Part shown: piece after piece, positions 48,291 through 62,384 of the stretch
How the letters are laid out: every line of letters starts with the position of its first letter
How positions within the stretch are numbered: the first letter of the stretch is position 1
Assembly: GCA_036874045.1 (NCBI GenBank)
Contig: CM072346.1
Span: forward strand, 12,872,001 to 12,936,000
Direction of reading: 5' to 3'
Source: Cymodocea nodosa
Lineage: Eukaryota > Streptophyta > Magnoliopsida > Alismatales > Cymodoceaceae
Length of the DNA: 64,000 nucleotides
The notes under the pieces: generated by a model
What the model was told of the DNA's origin: nothing
What the model saw: the letters and a program-made list of their open reading frames with translations, nothing else
Database searches by the model: none
Position numbers and translations under genes: made by a program

Positions 48291-49560
48291 ATCTCCTCTC
48301 CGATGAATAGGTTTCTCATACCTTCTATTACCCTTTCTCTCCAAAAACCCTAGCTGTTGTAGACCCCAATCTTCTCCATCTCCTTGCTTGCATACCATCT
48401 TGCACCTTTCAAGCATCAACTACTGAGCTACAACCCTTACCTCATCTCCCCTCTTGCCACAACTACTTCTTAACACTTCTTCTTCTTCATAGGATCCAAC
48501 CAACTCCCACTGTAAAAATCATCTACTAGTTTGATCATTAGAGGCAATGAAGATCTTGTAAAGGAAAAGAGAGAGGGAAAGGATGGGGGCGATGGTATAT
48601 AGGCAATAAAAGGAAAAGAGACCCACTACCCACCTAGGTTGTTATATTAGTGTATATATAGACAATTACTAAAGAATACAATGAAAACAAAATTAATTTG
48701 CCCAACCATTGTAATTACACTGAATCTTTTTAATAATCATGGGTCAGTCTCTTAAATGCTTGATAGGTGCTATGCCAAATGTAGGTGCATCTATAGTACA
48801 ACATAAGAGGAGATGTTGGGTCAACAAACCCAATGGGGAGTAGGTCGATGAGCTAAGGATGAAGAGGGTCAAGAGCCTATAAGATAGTTATGTATAACAT
48901 CTCTCATTTATATGTAGGGATGGACCTTAGATGAGCTTAAACTTTATGAGCTTAATTCTAATAGGCTAGAGCCCAATGTCAATCAAGCAATGCAACTGAC
49001 CATACTACTACCTATTGATGATGGAGCTAGCAAATCATGCATGTAGGTGCATGACTCGAGCTAATAGGATGTATGAATGTTGGGAGGAAAATCCTAAGTA
49101 TTGGATGAATTGAGCCACTATAGGCCTTTGGCAAGCCTACGGTTATATTTTGCTAGAAGCTACAAACCTTACATCCATTAGGTGGATGGACGTCACGTGC
49201 TATGGTCAAACATAAGTTAGTGTTGTTCACTAACTAACTAGGACAAGATAGTTAAAGGATTGGTCAACAAGATAAATCCATGTCCAACATAAAGCTTATC
49301 CAAAGTGTGTTAGAATAAACACATGACAAATGCTAAAATGTTGTGTATAGGAGCATTCATAAGTATATACTTGGCTTGGAAGAGTTTAGGGTCTTTGGGT
49401 AGGGATCTAGTGACGACATCATTTTTCAACAATTAGGTAGTTTCTAGTGATAGAGGTGATAATTCTGATAGTAGAGTTAGTTGAGGACTCAATGGGTCTT
49501 CGGTAAGATACTTAGCTAGACTAGTAGTGAAGCTAAACAATGTATGAGTAGGAAAGGTTT
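48291..49560. other. Intergenic, retroelement-like but unassigned
   Basis: No coding motif. The stretch after about 48780 has the mixed composition of an old retroelement interior, but no protein or terminus could be recognised. Confidence 0.35.
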
Positions 49561-50040
49561 ATACTTAAGAGAGGGGGTGAATTAAGTATACTGAAAAGTT
49601 TCTTATTTTTTGGTCCCCTTTTTAAATCTAATTAATGCATAAATGAAAGAGAGATAAAAACACACAAACAATTTATAGTGGTTCCCCTCAACTAGGGTAC
49701 GTCCACTCCTTGAGTCTCTACTCAAGAATTCATTAATCCTAGGAGTTTTTGGTTCACTCAAAACCCGATGTACTATAGCTTTACTAAAAGCAAAATTAAC
49801 TTGACTAGGCATTGATCCTCCATCAAGTTCTCCATTTAATTGTATGAACCCTCGTACAGTTACCATGCTAACTATACAAACTCTCGTATAATTATCTACA
49901 TAACTTTACAGACTCTTGTAAAGTTACCCGAAACTCTTCTAAAAGAAAATCTTTTAGAGTTTCTTCCACAACATCCCTTGTGAATAGGTTTTTAATTTAA
50001 ACATAAATCATCTTGTAAATCATTAAAATATAAACATTTG
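49560..50040 (+). repeat. LTR-like repeat segment
   Basis: Contains TTAAGAGAGGGGGTGAATTA and further on TTTATAGTGGTTCCCCTCAA and ACGTCCACTCC. These phrases recur in LTRs of many plant retroelements. Boundaries and partner are not determined; family knowledge carries most of this call. Confidence 0.45.
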
Positions 50041-51578
50041 AATAGATAATAATAATATCCCTAATAGGAAGCAATGAAGCCTAACAGATAGAAGAGCAAC
50101 ATTCTATAGGGCTAATAAAGGCTCAAGGAAAGTAGGAACTCAATGATTTTCAATGGTAAGCTCAGCAATCTAGTGGAAGAGCAACAAACGTTTGTCTTCA
50201 TTGATGGTGCATGGTGATCAAGGAGCTACATTTGTCCATCAAGGAATCACAACAATTAGCATTGGCAAGAAGTGGTGCGTTGAATGCGCTAGTTGGGCAA
50301 ACAACATTAATGGCAAAGAGCTTGAAAGTCAAAGTGTCATCGTCCTCGAAGGCTAAATCAAGGGTGCTTTGGCCCATTGAATGTGCATTGGCAATGGCAT
50401 CAATAGCTCATGGTGCTTTCAAAGGGGGCACGATGACCTACTATGGTTGGCATTGAAGACAAAGTGATAAAGCATCGCAATGTTAACAAGGAAGACAAAG
50501 CAACAATAGCAAGTGAAGGAGTGGGTTTGCATGCATCGATGATTACAACGAATAGGCAATGAAGGAGCAAGATTGTTGCTAGAAATGATGGGAATAAGGG
50601 AGGATCAATTTCAACCATCCAATTGAATTGGTCCAAGTCATTAGATCAACAAAAGGGTGAGATATAGTCATAGTCATTCAATCAATTCATAAAATTTAAG
50701 AACCGTTGGATCAAATGGGAATTTAATCTAAGTCATTAAATCAAAAGATGAGTTTGATTAAATCTAATCATCAAATTTAAGTCAATAAGATGTGAATCAT
50801 TAGATCACAGTGCAATTTGAACTTTCAGATGGAGATCGCAAGGTTGAGATTGATCCAACTTAAATTAAATAAATCATAACAATTGGATCTCACAAATTAA
50901 AATCAATGGCCTAAATTATAATGCAAAGGGATATTTGATCTAACCATTAATCTCAAATCGAATGGTCAAGATTCATCTATGTAGGTTTGCTAAAGGAGGA
51001 TCATCAAAGGAGAGAAACGAGCGACAATAGGTTAATTCTACCACTCCTTAGTCAAAAAAATGTTGTCAAAGGAGCGGCACGAGTGGCGGTGGGCTGGTTT
51101 TACCATGGACTTTGTTGAAAACCACCATGGGTCATCAAAATTTATCACAAAGGTCATTGGAGAAGACACTAGAAGTTTCAACCATTAGTTTGCTCAAAAA
51201 CGTTCGTAAGGTACTCTTAAAAGGAGTTGGTGTATTTTGTAGGTGTGAACGAGTGTTTTTGTAACTTGGGATTAACTCAAGTGGCATTATTGAGGTAATG
51301 ACATCTTCCATGCGTAGAAAGCCCCAAAATTGGGGTGTTTGCACTACCAAAATCATTTAAACCATTCTTTTCATTTAAAGGAAAAAAAATATTACAATGG
51401 GGACACAATTATACAAACAATGAACAATACTAAAAGCTAAACAAAAGCTTCAAATGAAATCAACCACCATTTTTTTGTTGAAGAACATCCACAACGCATC
51501 AATGAATAGAATAAGATAAGGCATTTCATTTGTAGTGGAAATGAGCAGTGAATGATGAAATTACAAACAAGAGGATCA
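50041..51578. other. Intergenic
   Basis: No gene recognised. An open frame near 50211-50456 (Ser/Lys-rich) has no known domain. The sequence between 50640 and 50990 has recurring ATTAGATC/AATCTAA-type phrases suggesting an old repeat. Confidence 0.4.
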
Positions 51579-54500
51579 TCACCAAAACCATTCACCTCTT
51601 GAATCTATAGCCTTAACATTTGTTGGTATCAAAGGCATGGTCCTGTAGAGAGAAATGAAGTCGTTGAGACATTTAGTTCTTCTCGTTGTATGTCCATTTA
51701 AACTACTAATGCCAGAAGACCCAATCTCATAAATTTTTCCTGCACTCAAAAAGAATAAAGTTAAATTATATAGAGAAATGTTCTAGGAAATCTTAATTTT
51801 GCTTGTTTACAAGATTTTCCTTCCTCAAAAGATGGATCTTAGATCAAGAGGTTCTTATACTATTCTTATTCCTTTTATGGAATTTATTGAGGACAACAAA
51901 TGTTTGGCTTCTAGCACTGAATAAGAGTAGAAAATGACAAAATCCTGAAAATTGGGATGATTTGATGATTTCCATCATTTCAAATTATTCAAGTAACCAA
52001 GAATGCGATAATGCATTAAAAATTTTGAAGCTTAAGCAACATACACTTTATGAACATATTATAAACTGATTATCTTGCATCTAATCCAACAACTCTCGCC
52101 ATCCTTGCCATTCACATTGTCTTACTCTTCATCTCGTGAGATGCAAAGGGATAACAATTAGTTTTGCAAGTGGAAAGGTTCGCACTGACCTTTAACCCAA
52201 ATAGGAGAAGCCCCAGTTGCATTTGACACAAGCATAGACATTGCAATGTCTTCACAATTCCTGTGGAGAGAGATATTGCAATCAGATAAAAAAAGGAAAC
52301 AGGGGTGATCATATTGGAAAGAGAGGAACATTGTCTTCTTCTGGACCTTTCTCTTGCTACATATTCATGAATGGAAGATGGCATCTTGTGCGTGTACAAG
52401 TCCAGGTATTTCCTGTGAAAAAATGCTGCTTTTGATAGAACCATGCTGTATGTACCAGTCCACCAGACTGACCACCAACCACCATAGTTATAGAAAGGCT
52501 GGTCATCTTTCTGTAAAACAAAAAATCAGACTTGAATCCATGAGAGAAAGAATATTACAAGATATTAGAGTTCATGACTCAGGGCATATACAATCTAAGA
52601 ATAAAGGAAGACTGCATAATAATTCAAAATTCACCTGTTCTACCACCCAATGCATTCGAGGAACAAATCCAACCATTGCATCGGGAGCACTTTGCCATAC
52701 AGTGTATGCAAAATCCAGTGTACGACAGGGAACAATAAGATCATCATCAACTGAGAAAACTGCATCCTTTACAAGATCCTTGATTGGCTTGAATCTATTA
52801 TTCAAGTTATTCTCCTCATTCAGGTCAAAGTTAAAATCAGGTTTGTGACCACTGCAGGAGTTGGAGTTCACAAGCCTTCTGAGGTCATTCTTCAGATAGT
52901 ATGTTGGTGGGTCTCTCTCACTCCACACTACATGTATTGCATCCACTCCTCTGCAAGAGGCATAATGAGCAACAGCCTGCTTAAGAAGAGAATGGCGCTT
53001 CCAGGTATTGATGAGCACAGTGTAGCCACTCCTGCATGTTTATAATAAAAATAAATCACGTGTTTAAATTTCAAAATCAACAAGGGAAACAGAAACAGTA
53101 TTGAATTTTGCAAACCATAAACAAGTTCTTTAACTCTTAAAATACGTTTTTCAGACATGGGTATTTTGAAAAAATGCTATAAATTTAAAAAGATATATAT
53201 AAACATATGTATACAAGAAAAGCAATTATCAAATAACTAGATAAAAGAAAAATTTTAGTTCAAACATATGCTATGCTTTAAGGAAAATTATCCCGCCGCC
53301 AAAATGTAAAATATAACTAAATATTCAAGAAAATTAAATAAGTATTAAACAACAAGGTAATTATATTGGCACTGGAAGGTAAGTTCTTTTCTTTACAAAA
53401 GCAAGTATATAAATAGGGATGTCAATTGGGTGCTAAACAATTATGCAGAACCTAACTTAGCATGGTCATATCATATTACTAATTGGTCTGACATAATTTT
53501 TTTGTATCGTGTTAGGTTGATGTCTAATGGAATCAAGTCATGTTAGGTTAGTTGACATGGTTCATTTTAAGTATGTGGATTGACATAATATAATCTTCTT
53601 TTTTTTAAGATTAGTATACTATTTATAATAACAGTACGTTGAAAACATTTAGAGTTTGTTTATATCAAAATTATAAAATTTAAGAGTTTATACTAAATTC
53701 AATATATCATTTATAAAAATAATATATTAAAAATTAAATTCAAGATATCAATTTTGCAACTTAATGCGGCTTAACATAGATTAAGTGGTAGGCACAAAAA
53801 GGCATGACACGAATAGGTTGCAAGTTATAAATCAAATAGTGTCCATTTCCTTAGGAATTTTAAAGGAATTCATAGAATTTCTTCTTAGAAGTGTATATGC
53901 TTAATTTCATTTATACATTTCTATATAACTTAATAATTTTTATAACGTTAGTATGTTATTGAGAATTTTGATTTTATATTTTTATAAAAATAATATATCA
54001 TTATAATTATAAAATAAAAGAAATTAATATAATAATGTAATATGCTATCTACATAATAGTGCATAGTTTTTACGATACTTTTATTTTTACAGCCAATATT
54101 ATATTTTACTAACATATCAATTATTCTAATAATTTCTGTTACCAAACAACGTGAATATGATAATTATTTTATTACTTAGAAAACTTGTAGCAAGTTTTGC
54201 AACGCATTGTTCATGAGTGTATAATGATTTATTACGTATATGATCAAATAAATGAAAAAATATTATTATATTTTAACTTTAATAATTGTAAAATTTCAGT
54301 GGCAAATAATCGGGCGTAATAAAATTTAACGAGCAATATATAATACAAGCCTTCATCTTTAAGCAAACCCAAATTTTATTTTTATTTGAACTCTTGAATA
54401 AGCATAAGCGTCAGGACGCTTGATTGGCACGAAACCACGAAGAAAGTGATCTTTTAATATCTCTATTTAAGAATAAGGGGATATATAAAATTGTCAACTT

Positions 54501-55567
54501 AAATGAATTATACTACAGAACAACAGGAGAGGATGACGGTACTGTAAAAGACATGGATGAAACAATGGTAAAAATTTCTAAAACAATAGGTTTACACGGC
54601 CCTTTCTAAATTTATATTTATTTGTAGAAATTCAGGAAAAAAATATATTGTGTATGCTCTATTAGATTCAATGAAAATATGAATAATGAGGAAGGTATAG
54701 GATTAGAAAGTCATGAGATTCATAAAGGTAAAATGTTTAAATACCTTAAAATCTATTATAAAGAAAAATTACAGAGGATACTATTTCATAAGATTAAAAG
54801 AGGATAGATAAAATAAAATTATATATTTTTAGTGACGCGAGGATACACCTAATAATTAAAAAGAAAATCATATAAAATTACCATTGACCTAGTTATACTT
54901 TATAATTTTTATTCTAAATTATACGTAAAAAGCCTAGTATTGCGGAGACGTGAATGGATGAATGTTGATACTAAAAGGAATAAATTAAAATATAATTTTA
55001 TTAAGAATAGAATAAGAGTTATACTGGTTAAAAGTAAAATAAGAAGATATTAATTCAGAGGATTTTACAAGTAAAAGAATTCATCGTACGTAAGATTTTT
55101 CTTTGATCGATGACGTTGGATTTTTTTCGACGATGAACCAGGCGAAAGAACAACAAGACAAAATCCGATCTACCGTTTTTCTGGGGAAAAAGGGGGGAGG
55201 AGGAAATGAACGACATGCGAAACCTGGAAGAGGACGCGGCGCTGGGAGACAACGCGGCGTGGCGGTGCTGCCGTCCCGTCCAGGATCTGACCCGGCAGGT
55301 GAGGACGAGGAGGGCCCCAACCACCAAGCACGCGAGCACCAACGGCCTCCTGAGCCCGGCGACGGCGTGGAGCAGCCGATACCTCGCTCTCCTGGGAAGG
55401 ACGAACGCCTGCATACAGCGGAAGAAGAGGCCGCCACCGTCGGACGCCCCGGCCCTGATCCCTCCTCCTTTCCCGCTCCCCTTGTCCTCCGCCGCCAGCA
55501 GGTAGGGCAGCTCGGCGGGGCTTCCGGCGAATGCAGCGGCGTCTCGGACCGCTCGCGTTGCCACCAT
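51579..55567 (-). CDS. GT64 family glycosyltransferase (EPC1/GMT1-like), five exons
   Basis: Type II Golgi membrane glycosyltransferase related to exostosin C-terminal domains. Plant members add sugars to glycosylinositol phosphorylceramide sphingolipids. Exons (minus) 55567-55224, 53031-52635, 52510-52347, 52260-52190 and 51739-51579 are GT-AG and sum to 1137 nt (378 aa). There is a cytosolic Gly/Ala-rich N-terminus and a signal anchor at about 75-91 (LVLACLVVGALLVLTC). The catalytic part begins GYTVLINTWKR. The metal/UDP- or GDP-sugar-binding DDD is at 210-212 (FSVDDDLIVPC), then FVPRMHW, GGWWSVWW, MVLSKAAFFHRKYLDLYT, NCEDIAMS and the terminal EWFW. I chose ATG 55567 (CCATGG context); an in-frame ATG at 55588 would add seven residues. 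Exon 1 is extremely GC-rich while later exons are not. Whether it is EPC1/GMT1 itself or its close paralogue cannot be decided by eye. Confidence 0.94.
53032..55223 (-). other. Intron 1 of the GT64 gene
   Basis: A 2.2 kb AT-rich intron. Around 53415 it contains ATAGGGATGTCAATTGGGTG, resembling an hAT terminus, with nearby TTAGGTTAGTTGACATGG and GGCATGACACGAATAGG. These phrases are typical of non-autonomous hAT-like elements. A stretch at about 53640-53760 resembles 22250-22430. An open frame at 54424-54609 shows no known domain. Confidence 0.6.
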
Positions 55568-55644
55568 GGAAACGGAGATGGGTCTCATGCAATGGCGGGA
55601 GGAAGCATGGATGAGGGAGATGCAAATGTACTTGGGCACCGGTG

Positions 55645-55665
55645 CTCTCTCTCTCTCTCTCTCTC
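55645..55665 (-). repeat. (GA)n microsatellite in the GT64 5' leader
   Basis: Ten CT units on the plus strand, hence (GA)n in the sense of the gene, about 80-100 nt upstream of the chosen ATG. Such runs are common in plant leaders and core promoters (GAGA-type). Confidence 0.8.
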
Positions 55666-55719
55666 CGTCGCTCTCACGCCGTATACCTCCCGTCTCCGGT
55701 CTCGTGCACACGTAAAACT

Positions 55720-57180
55720 ACAATAATATTTAATTTCTTTTAAAATTTAAATCTAAAAAAATATAAAAATACCACCTTATCAAGAAAAAATGTTTTACCT
55801 AAACATATAAAAAATAAGAATTTTTTTACTTAATTGTCGTTAAAGATTTGTGATTGGAACATGCAAGTAAACATGATTTTTCAAACTAAAAAACAAATAC
55901 TTTTTTGATAACATGCTAGTAAATATGATTTTTTGATAGAAGGAAAGTAATAATTTGAATTCTAGAGCGAGCGAGATACTTTTGGAAAAAATATAGCACA
56001 ACATTAAAAATATATATAATAAAAATGACTAATAATTTATCTCTCTACTTTAACGGCGTTTGACCGAATTCATTTCTGTGATAAAAACAGCCTCATGACG
56101 TTCGACTGAATTTGTTGCTTCCGCAATGGTTCCTTTTCTAGTCATTGCACCTTCCGTGAGAATAAAATAATCAAATTCGATTATTATTTCTATCATAAAT
56201 TTTTATCATATTCTATTTCATTCTTTGGTACATATTATGTATGAAATTGTCACAAAAGTGATAATAATAACGAAGTCAATATTAATTATCATGTTGGTGC
56301 ATGTTATTATACGTACTATGATAATAAAAGTACACAAAAACAAAAGTAATTATCGTGTTGGTGCATTTATTATGTGCTAATAAAAGTACAAAATAAAGTC
56401 AATATTAATAATAAACAAAAAAATTACTATATAAATAATAATAATAATAATAAATATTTTATTAATAATATGTACCCCATATTGTTTAAAGTTTTAGTAA
56501 TTTAGAAACAATAATATTAATATTATCGCTTGAAATTAAAAGAAATACTATTAATATTGTTACCATTAACAAATAACTGTTAATCCTATATCCATGATGT
56601 GTATTATTTTTAGTATCATCATTGTTCTCAAGGTAAGTATTAGTAGTAGTTACTATAATTAATAATAAATATTAGTTATTGATATTAATATTAGCTAATA
56701 AGGTAATATTATTACATATCATCAACAAGTAAATATTATTTCAATTATTATTGCTAAATAACATTAAGCAATACTTATAAGTAATAATAATCACTACATG
56801 GGAAATACTAACACAACACTTATATTATTGCTAATGGTGATATCTTATTTCCAATTATATTTATTATTTTATAATTTACCGATGATATTTATTGTTGTTA
56901 CTCAATTAAAATAATAACTATTGGTCATTAAAAACATTTAAATATAATCATAGATAGGAGCTAACATCAAAAATAATATTAGGTTTTACTAATAATTCTA
57001 GGGAAATTACTAATATTGAGAGTTATAATCATTTGATATTGTAATCAAATTATCATAACAAGCATTAATAGCAATGTTGATAAGGATTTTTTTACTTATA
57101 TATATATATATATATATATAACACACATACCAAGATGTTTAATGTAGCATGCATTACTTAACATAAATATTAGTTAATAT
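55720..57180. other. Very AT-rich intergenic DNA with AAT/ATT-rich stretches
   Basis: From about 56240 to 57090 the sequence is a mosaic of ATTAATATT, AATAATAAT and TTAGTA phrases, followed by a (TA)n run at about 57097-57120. No gene. Low-complexity expansion is the simplest reading. Confidence 0.6.
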
Positions 57181-59490
57181 TATAACATAATCTGTTGGCG
57201 TAAGTCAACACTCTGGACAGGGACAAGTGGGCCCGTTTGGTTGCTTGGGTATCCATCCTCTCGTTAGACCCGGCATTACTTGGTCCGAAATTGGATTGGA
57301 AGACGTACCAGCAACGATTGATGCCTTGGATATCCATCCTCTCGTTTCCTACGCACGAAATGAACGTGTTGAACTTATTCGTAGATAATTATCCTATCAC
57401 GCGGGATATATAATTTAACAATATTAGACGATTTCAATTCAACGATTCTGTAAATACCTGTTCAAAGCTAATTTTGCAAGAGTGACGTTTCTGCCGAGAA
57501 AGAGAAATTGAATAATAAAGTGCAATTTGTTTCGATTGTTACTCATAGGAAATGGACATGTATTTTGTTTATCATTTATGTCGTAACCTCTTTCAGGTAG
57601 ATAAGTTTACGTAATTGTCATGCTTTTGACATCATCGCCTTTTAACTCCACCGATAAAAAACTCTCATCTTACCGTTTTTACCGTCATTAGGAAAGGTTG
57701 GTTAGAAACGTACATCTGCAATGGACAAGTCAATGCAAATGTATACATGTAATAAGAAGATGCAGAGGGCAATAGGAAGGTTCTTGATGTTTATACAAAT
57801 AATGGGATAATGTGCATGAATTTTTGCTTGTTTGACCAAAACCTGTGTGCTGCCTTTGCCCGTATCGTCCGTGTTGGTACGTCTACTGCAATTTAAAAAG
57901 TGTGCACTACCATTGTGGTCAATAAAGGTATCATAGTTGGTAGCCGTTAGCAGTCCTCTCCTTTTTTTTTTTAGATTTTTCGAGAAATTGGTGGTCCTTA
58001 CACAAGATCTCATGGATAATGAAAAAATCTCTTATCATTCTTTCGATTACGAGTTTAAATCTTATGAAAATCTTTAAAATGCATGGAAATTATTTTAAGC
58101 TTGGAAAAAAAAATGACGGTCCCTTTTTCTTATTGTACGGTGAAGTTTCGCTGAGATGTCTCCCGTACTGGTGTGTGATTATTGGCTAAAAGAAATTTCC
58201 ATTATCAAAAAAAAGAAACTAAAAAGAAAATGAACGTCAATGCATCGTACCTGTTTCCGAAGCTTCTAAAATCATTGTGCTGCAAACAAAGAAAATGATG
58301 CTTCTCACGATCGTTTTGGAATACTACGGCTTCTGTTAATTACGGCGTGTCACTTAAAAAGTAAGAAAAACATCAGAAAACGTAAAGTTAGAAAAGTTAA
58401 AAATCAAAAAATCACATTTGAAGGTATTTGTGTCATCAATGAAAAGTTAAAAAAATTATATAATTGTTGAAATTTTTTATTTACTTATAATATATATTTG
58501 AAATTTAAAATAAATTAATTTGATATTATATATTTTAATAATCATATAATATATATTTAAATTATTTATGATCATAAATCTTAAAAAACATAAATAAAAA
58601 ATATTAAAATACAACAATGAAAACCTTGATTCAAATACACTGAAAAATGTTGTCATTATCAAAAATACACAAATACACACAGGTAAAAATTAAGGAAAGG
58701 TTTGTGCAAGAAAATATAAGAAATGAAAAGAAATTGAGAGAAATCATCTATGATTTTCCCTTATTTGTGCATAAATACCCCCACTTTCCCCGTTTCTCCC
58801 CCCCCCCCCCTCCCCCCTTTGAAACACTTAGAAAAAACATTTCCCCTGACTTCGCCTGAATTGTCGTTCAACCAAAGAACCCTCGACGACGCTCTCCTAT
58901 ATCATGCAACCAAAAACCCTTCCCCTTAAATCTCTTCTTCCTGTTCTTTCTTTCTTCATTTTTCGAAGACCACCGCAATTGCAACCTAATAAAACCCTCT
59001 CGATGTTGCCTTTCTATCTAAAGATTTGTACGCCCCTCACTGCTCGTGAGTAGAGATTAGATGTTGATACAACATCGAGACTAGAGGACCGCAAGGTATT
59101 AGGTGGAAGGGTGGGCATGCAAACAAGGAACAGGGCAACTATTATTATTCTTTGATCAATTATGCACTCTACTTTTATTATTAGGTACCAACAATTGATT
59201 CATTTTTTATATATTTGACATATTTATTTTTCTACATATAATTTTTCTCTACACGAACAACTATGAGAAAATTCCCAACGATGATTAGAGAAACAAAGAC
59301 AAAGTCAAATATGCAACATAATTATTCAAACATGTGAATTAATCGCACATAATATTATACATAGTAAAAGGAATTTTACTTAACAAATATAAAGACAGAG
59401 AACGATATACTAAGATATTATTAGATTCATAAATACTTCATCAATCATATAACTGTCAAAAAATATATTGCATAAGTTATTGTTTTTATA
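57181..59490. other. Intergenic
   Basis: No gene recognised. An 18-bp phrase (TATCCATCCTCTCGTT core) occurs twice near 57248 and 57329. A poly-C tract lies at about 58798-58816. The open frame at 57702-58013 has no known domain. Confidence 0.5.
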
Positions 59491-59499
59491 AAATTTTGT

Positions 59500-60590
59500 G
59501 AGTTGCTTAAAAGAGTTATAAAAGATAGTCGAGTTATAAGTGTAAAAGAGAAATTAGCAATTTTTCTTATTACAATTGATTAGAACAAACGATATAGAAT
59601 AACTATTGAGCATTTTTGGAGATCTGATTGAACGATTAACACATATTTCAATGAGGTTGTAAATGTTATAATCAAATTACATGATATACTTATAACAAAA
59701 CCTTCATCATCAACACTAAGCCTAATTCGTAATGATCCAAATGTCTACCCATATTTTAAGGTAAAATGTGAATTATATCTTGTTCTTATGTTTCATTGAA
59801 TGTACTTTACATAAATGTTTGACAATATATTTTTTACATATACTCAATATAGAATTGCATGTTGTAATTTTGACATAAAAATCACATATGTAATTGCTGG
59901 TTGGAAAGGATCAACTGCAGATGCAAGAATATTACAAGATACGACTTCCCTCACATATGTAATTGCTGGTTGGAAAAGATCAACTGCAGATGCAAGAATA
60001 TTACAAGATACGACTTCCCGACCACATGGGGCTTGAAGTACCACTTGATATGACATTAATTTTATTTACATTATTTGTTTACATAAATATAAATAATATA
60101 AAGTGTTAAAAGTTATATATATTGTGCAAGTATTATCTAGTAAATGTAAGATTCCCAAACTATCTAAAATTTATTTTTCCATTTCAAGATGTATGATATC
60201 ATCTATCAAAATATGATCAAAATCGAGTTAAGTAACACAATAGAGAATTTCAATTACAAACATTCTCAATTGAGAAATGTTATAGAACATATATTTAGAG
60301 TGATCAAACATCAATTTGCAATTTTACATTATTACATGTCATATCCATTTGAAACACAAGTTAAAATTGTTTTAACATGTTTTCTTCTCCATAATCTCAT
60401 TAGAAGAGCTGATCAAGAAAACTTACTACAAAATCTAGTAGATGAATTACGTGAAAAAAATATTATATTGAATGAAGAATTTGTTAACAATGTTGAAAAA
60501 GATAATGTATATTGTTTTGTTAATCTAAACATGAAACGAAGGAAAATAATAGTTGATGTAATGTGTGAAAGAATTATGTATTTCATGTGA
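59500..60590 (+). mobile_element. PIF/Harbinger transposase remnant (DDE_Tnp_4 type)
   Basis: Plus strand. N-terminal regulatory part at about 59540-59760 includes VKEKLAIFLIT (with an upstream stop), the YFNEVVN segment and IRNDPNVYPYFK. The GAIDGTH part with the first catalytic Asp is missing. The core resumes at 59845 with CNFDIKITYVIAGWKGSTADARIL, containing the second Asp region. The 3' part at 60250-60560 carries FNYKHSQLRNVIEHIF(R)V, then YPFETQVKIVL and CFLLHNLIR, the conserved harbinger nuclease C-terminus. A 69-bp in-frame tandem duplication (59882-59950 and 59951-60019) interrupts the core. Inactive. Confidence 0.85.
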
Positions 60591-62380
60591 GAAAAAAATA
60601 ATATGTAAAAAAATATATTCAATATAATTCTAATGAATTTTACTTTTAATGAAAAAGTTATTTCATATGTACATTTTGTATAGTTATTTGAAGTTAATAC
60701 ATCAAAAATTTAGAAATATTCGTAATATATATTTAAATATTTTATAAAGGTAAATTTAAACCATTTAAAAAAATTTCTTGTCATATCATATCATTTCCTA
60801 GTATACACAAATAACTTTCTTATCATTTCCTTTAATTTCTTGACATGCACAAATATTTTATTTCCTATCATTTCTTCTCCTTTCCATCTCACATTATTTC
60901 TTAGATCTCCCGTTGTTTTATTTCTCAACATAAAATGTGCATAAACAAGCCCTAAATAGTGTTTTGCATATCCAACATTTTTTTTAGCACCAACAAAGAA
61001 TATATTAAAACAAGGAACCTACAAAAAGATATCTACATTTGGCTTTTATCAAGCCATAGGCAAGCAAAAATCTCACCAAAGAATCGTTAGGACAAAGCAA
61101 AAGATAAGATCGATGACTTTCTTAGACTTCAAATGTGAGTTGAAGATTGGATAACCTTGCGAAAGATCGATGACTTTCTTAGACTTCAAATGCAAGTTGA
61201 AGATCAAATAACCTTATAGAAGATCAACAACTTTCCTACACTTCGAACATAATCAAAGATGCAGAAGATGAAACAAACTCACAATCAACATTTCCCCTTG
61301 TGCAGTCACATTTGCCTTCCTCACATGATCGCCTTCCTTGAAGTTAACTAGTGAGCAAATGAGGTCCATATAGTTAGGCGTTTTTTTCCACAACTTTCAA
61401 ACCAAATAAGATTTGATAGTCAGAAATTTCATTTGCTTTTATACCTTGGAAAGTTAGAAAAAAAATTTGACTTTTCAAGATAACATAGACCAGAATGCTA
61501 AAAATTTATTCAACTTTCTAATTCTCAACATTCTACGATCACACAAATCATTCCACTAACATTTCAACATCCAATTAAATTAGCTGTAATTAAAAAAAAA
61601 CATTGAAGTGTGCTGACGCTTGAATTAATTAAATCATATTTTTCATGACATATAACACCATATGAAGTATGATTTTTTGTAATAATAATATTTTTACCCA
61701 AGATGCAAGTAACGTAGAAGATAGGATCCAGCCAAAACTAAAATAAAATATTCGTGGAACCAGTGGAATAATGATCTTACACGGTGTTGACGCATGCTCG
61801 CTGATTGTTAAAATAAATTTGGAAATGGTGTGGAGTCGAATTCTGCTCTGTTGTCGGTCTCTGGACCAAAAGGGAGGTGGCGAGTGTTTATCTGGGCATC
61901 TGGAATATTTTCACATTAAAACATAGTGCGTCGATTCAGCGAAGAGCACAACCATGATTCACTTTCTGCTGCAAATGAAGATTAATCACAAGATTAACCA
62001 CACAAAAAAGTTAATGTGTCATGTTGATCAAAGTGTAAACGACTACTGACGTTAGTCTTACCAGTCGACGGCTTCCATAAATTGAGTTGTACAATTAACT
62101 GCTCAAAAATCGAAGCAAAGGATTCCTTTGAAAGACCCTACTCATAAATTCTGATCAGTCAAAATGACATTGGGTGTGTTAACACTACACATGAATATCT
62201 ATCATTAACCATTATAAATTAGGAATTACTAATCTATTCTAGAGTAGATAGGTTTTACGGATTTTGCATGTACTTCCATTTGGGGCTCGTGAGTACTACA
62301 CAATCGCAAGTGTTCTTGTTTTAAGATGAAAATAGATGGTACTTTATGTTATGTCATTTCATTCTTTAATTACTAAAATT
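60591..62380. other. Intergenic, with a short tandem repeat
   Basis: AT-rich, no gene. About three copies of a 57-bp unit (GATCGATGACTTTCTTAGAC, then TTCAAATG and GTTGAAGAT) lie at about 61108-61240, the third more diverged. Confidence 0.6.
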
Positions 62381-62384
62381 GTTT

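Noticed and set aside
50211..50456. 81-codon Ser/Lys-rich open frame
   Set aside because: No recognisable domain or splice partners, and surrounded by repeat-like DNA.
54424..54609. Small plus-strand protein in the GT64 intron
   Set aside because: 61 codons, no domain, no promoter or splice support. AT-rich chance frame.
55081..55726. Alternative-frame ORFs of 99-207 codons over GT64 exon 1
   Set aside because: Only the minus frame that joins in phase to the GT64 exon at 53031 and carries the membrane anchor is supported. The others reflect high GC.
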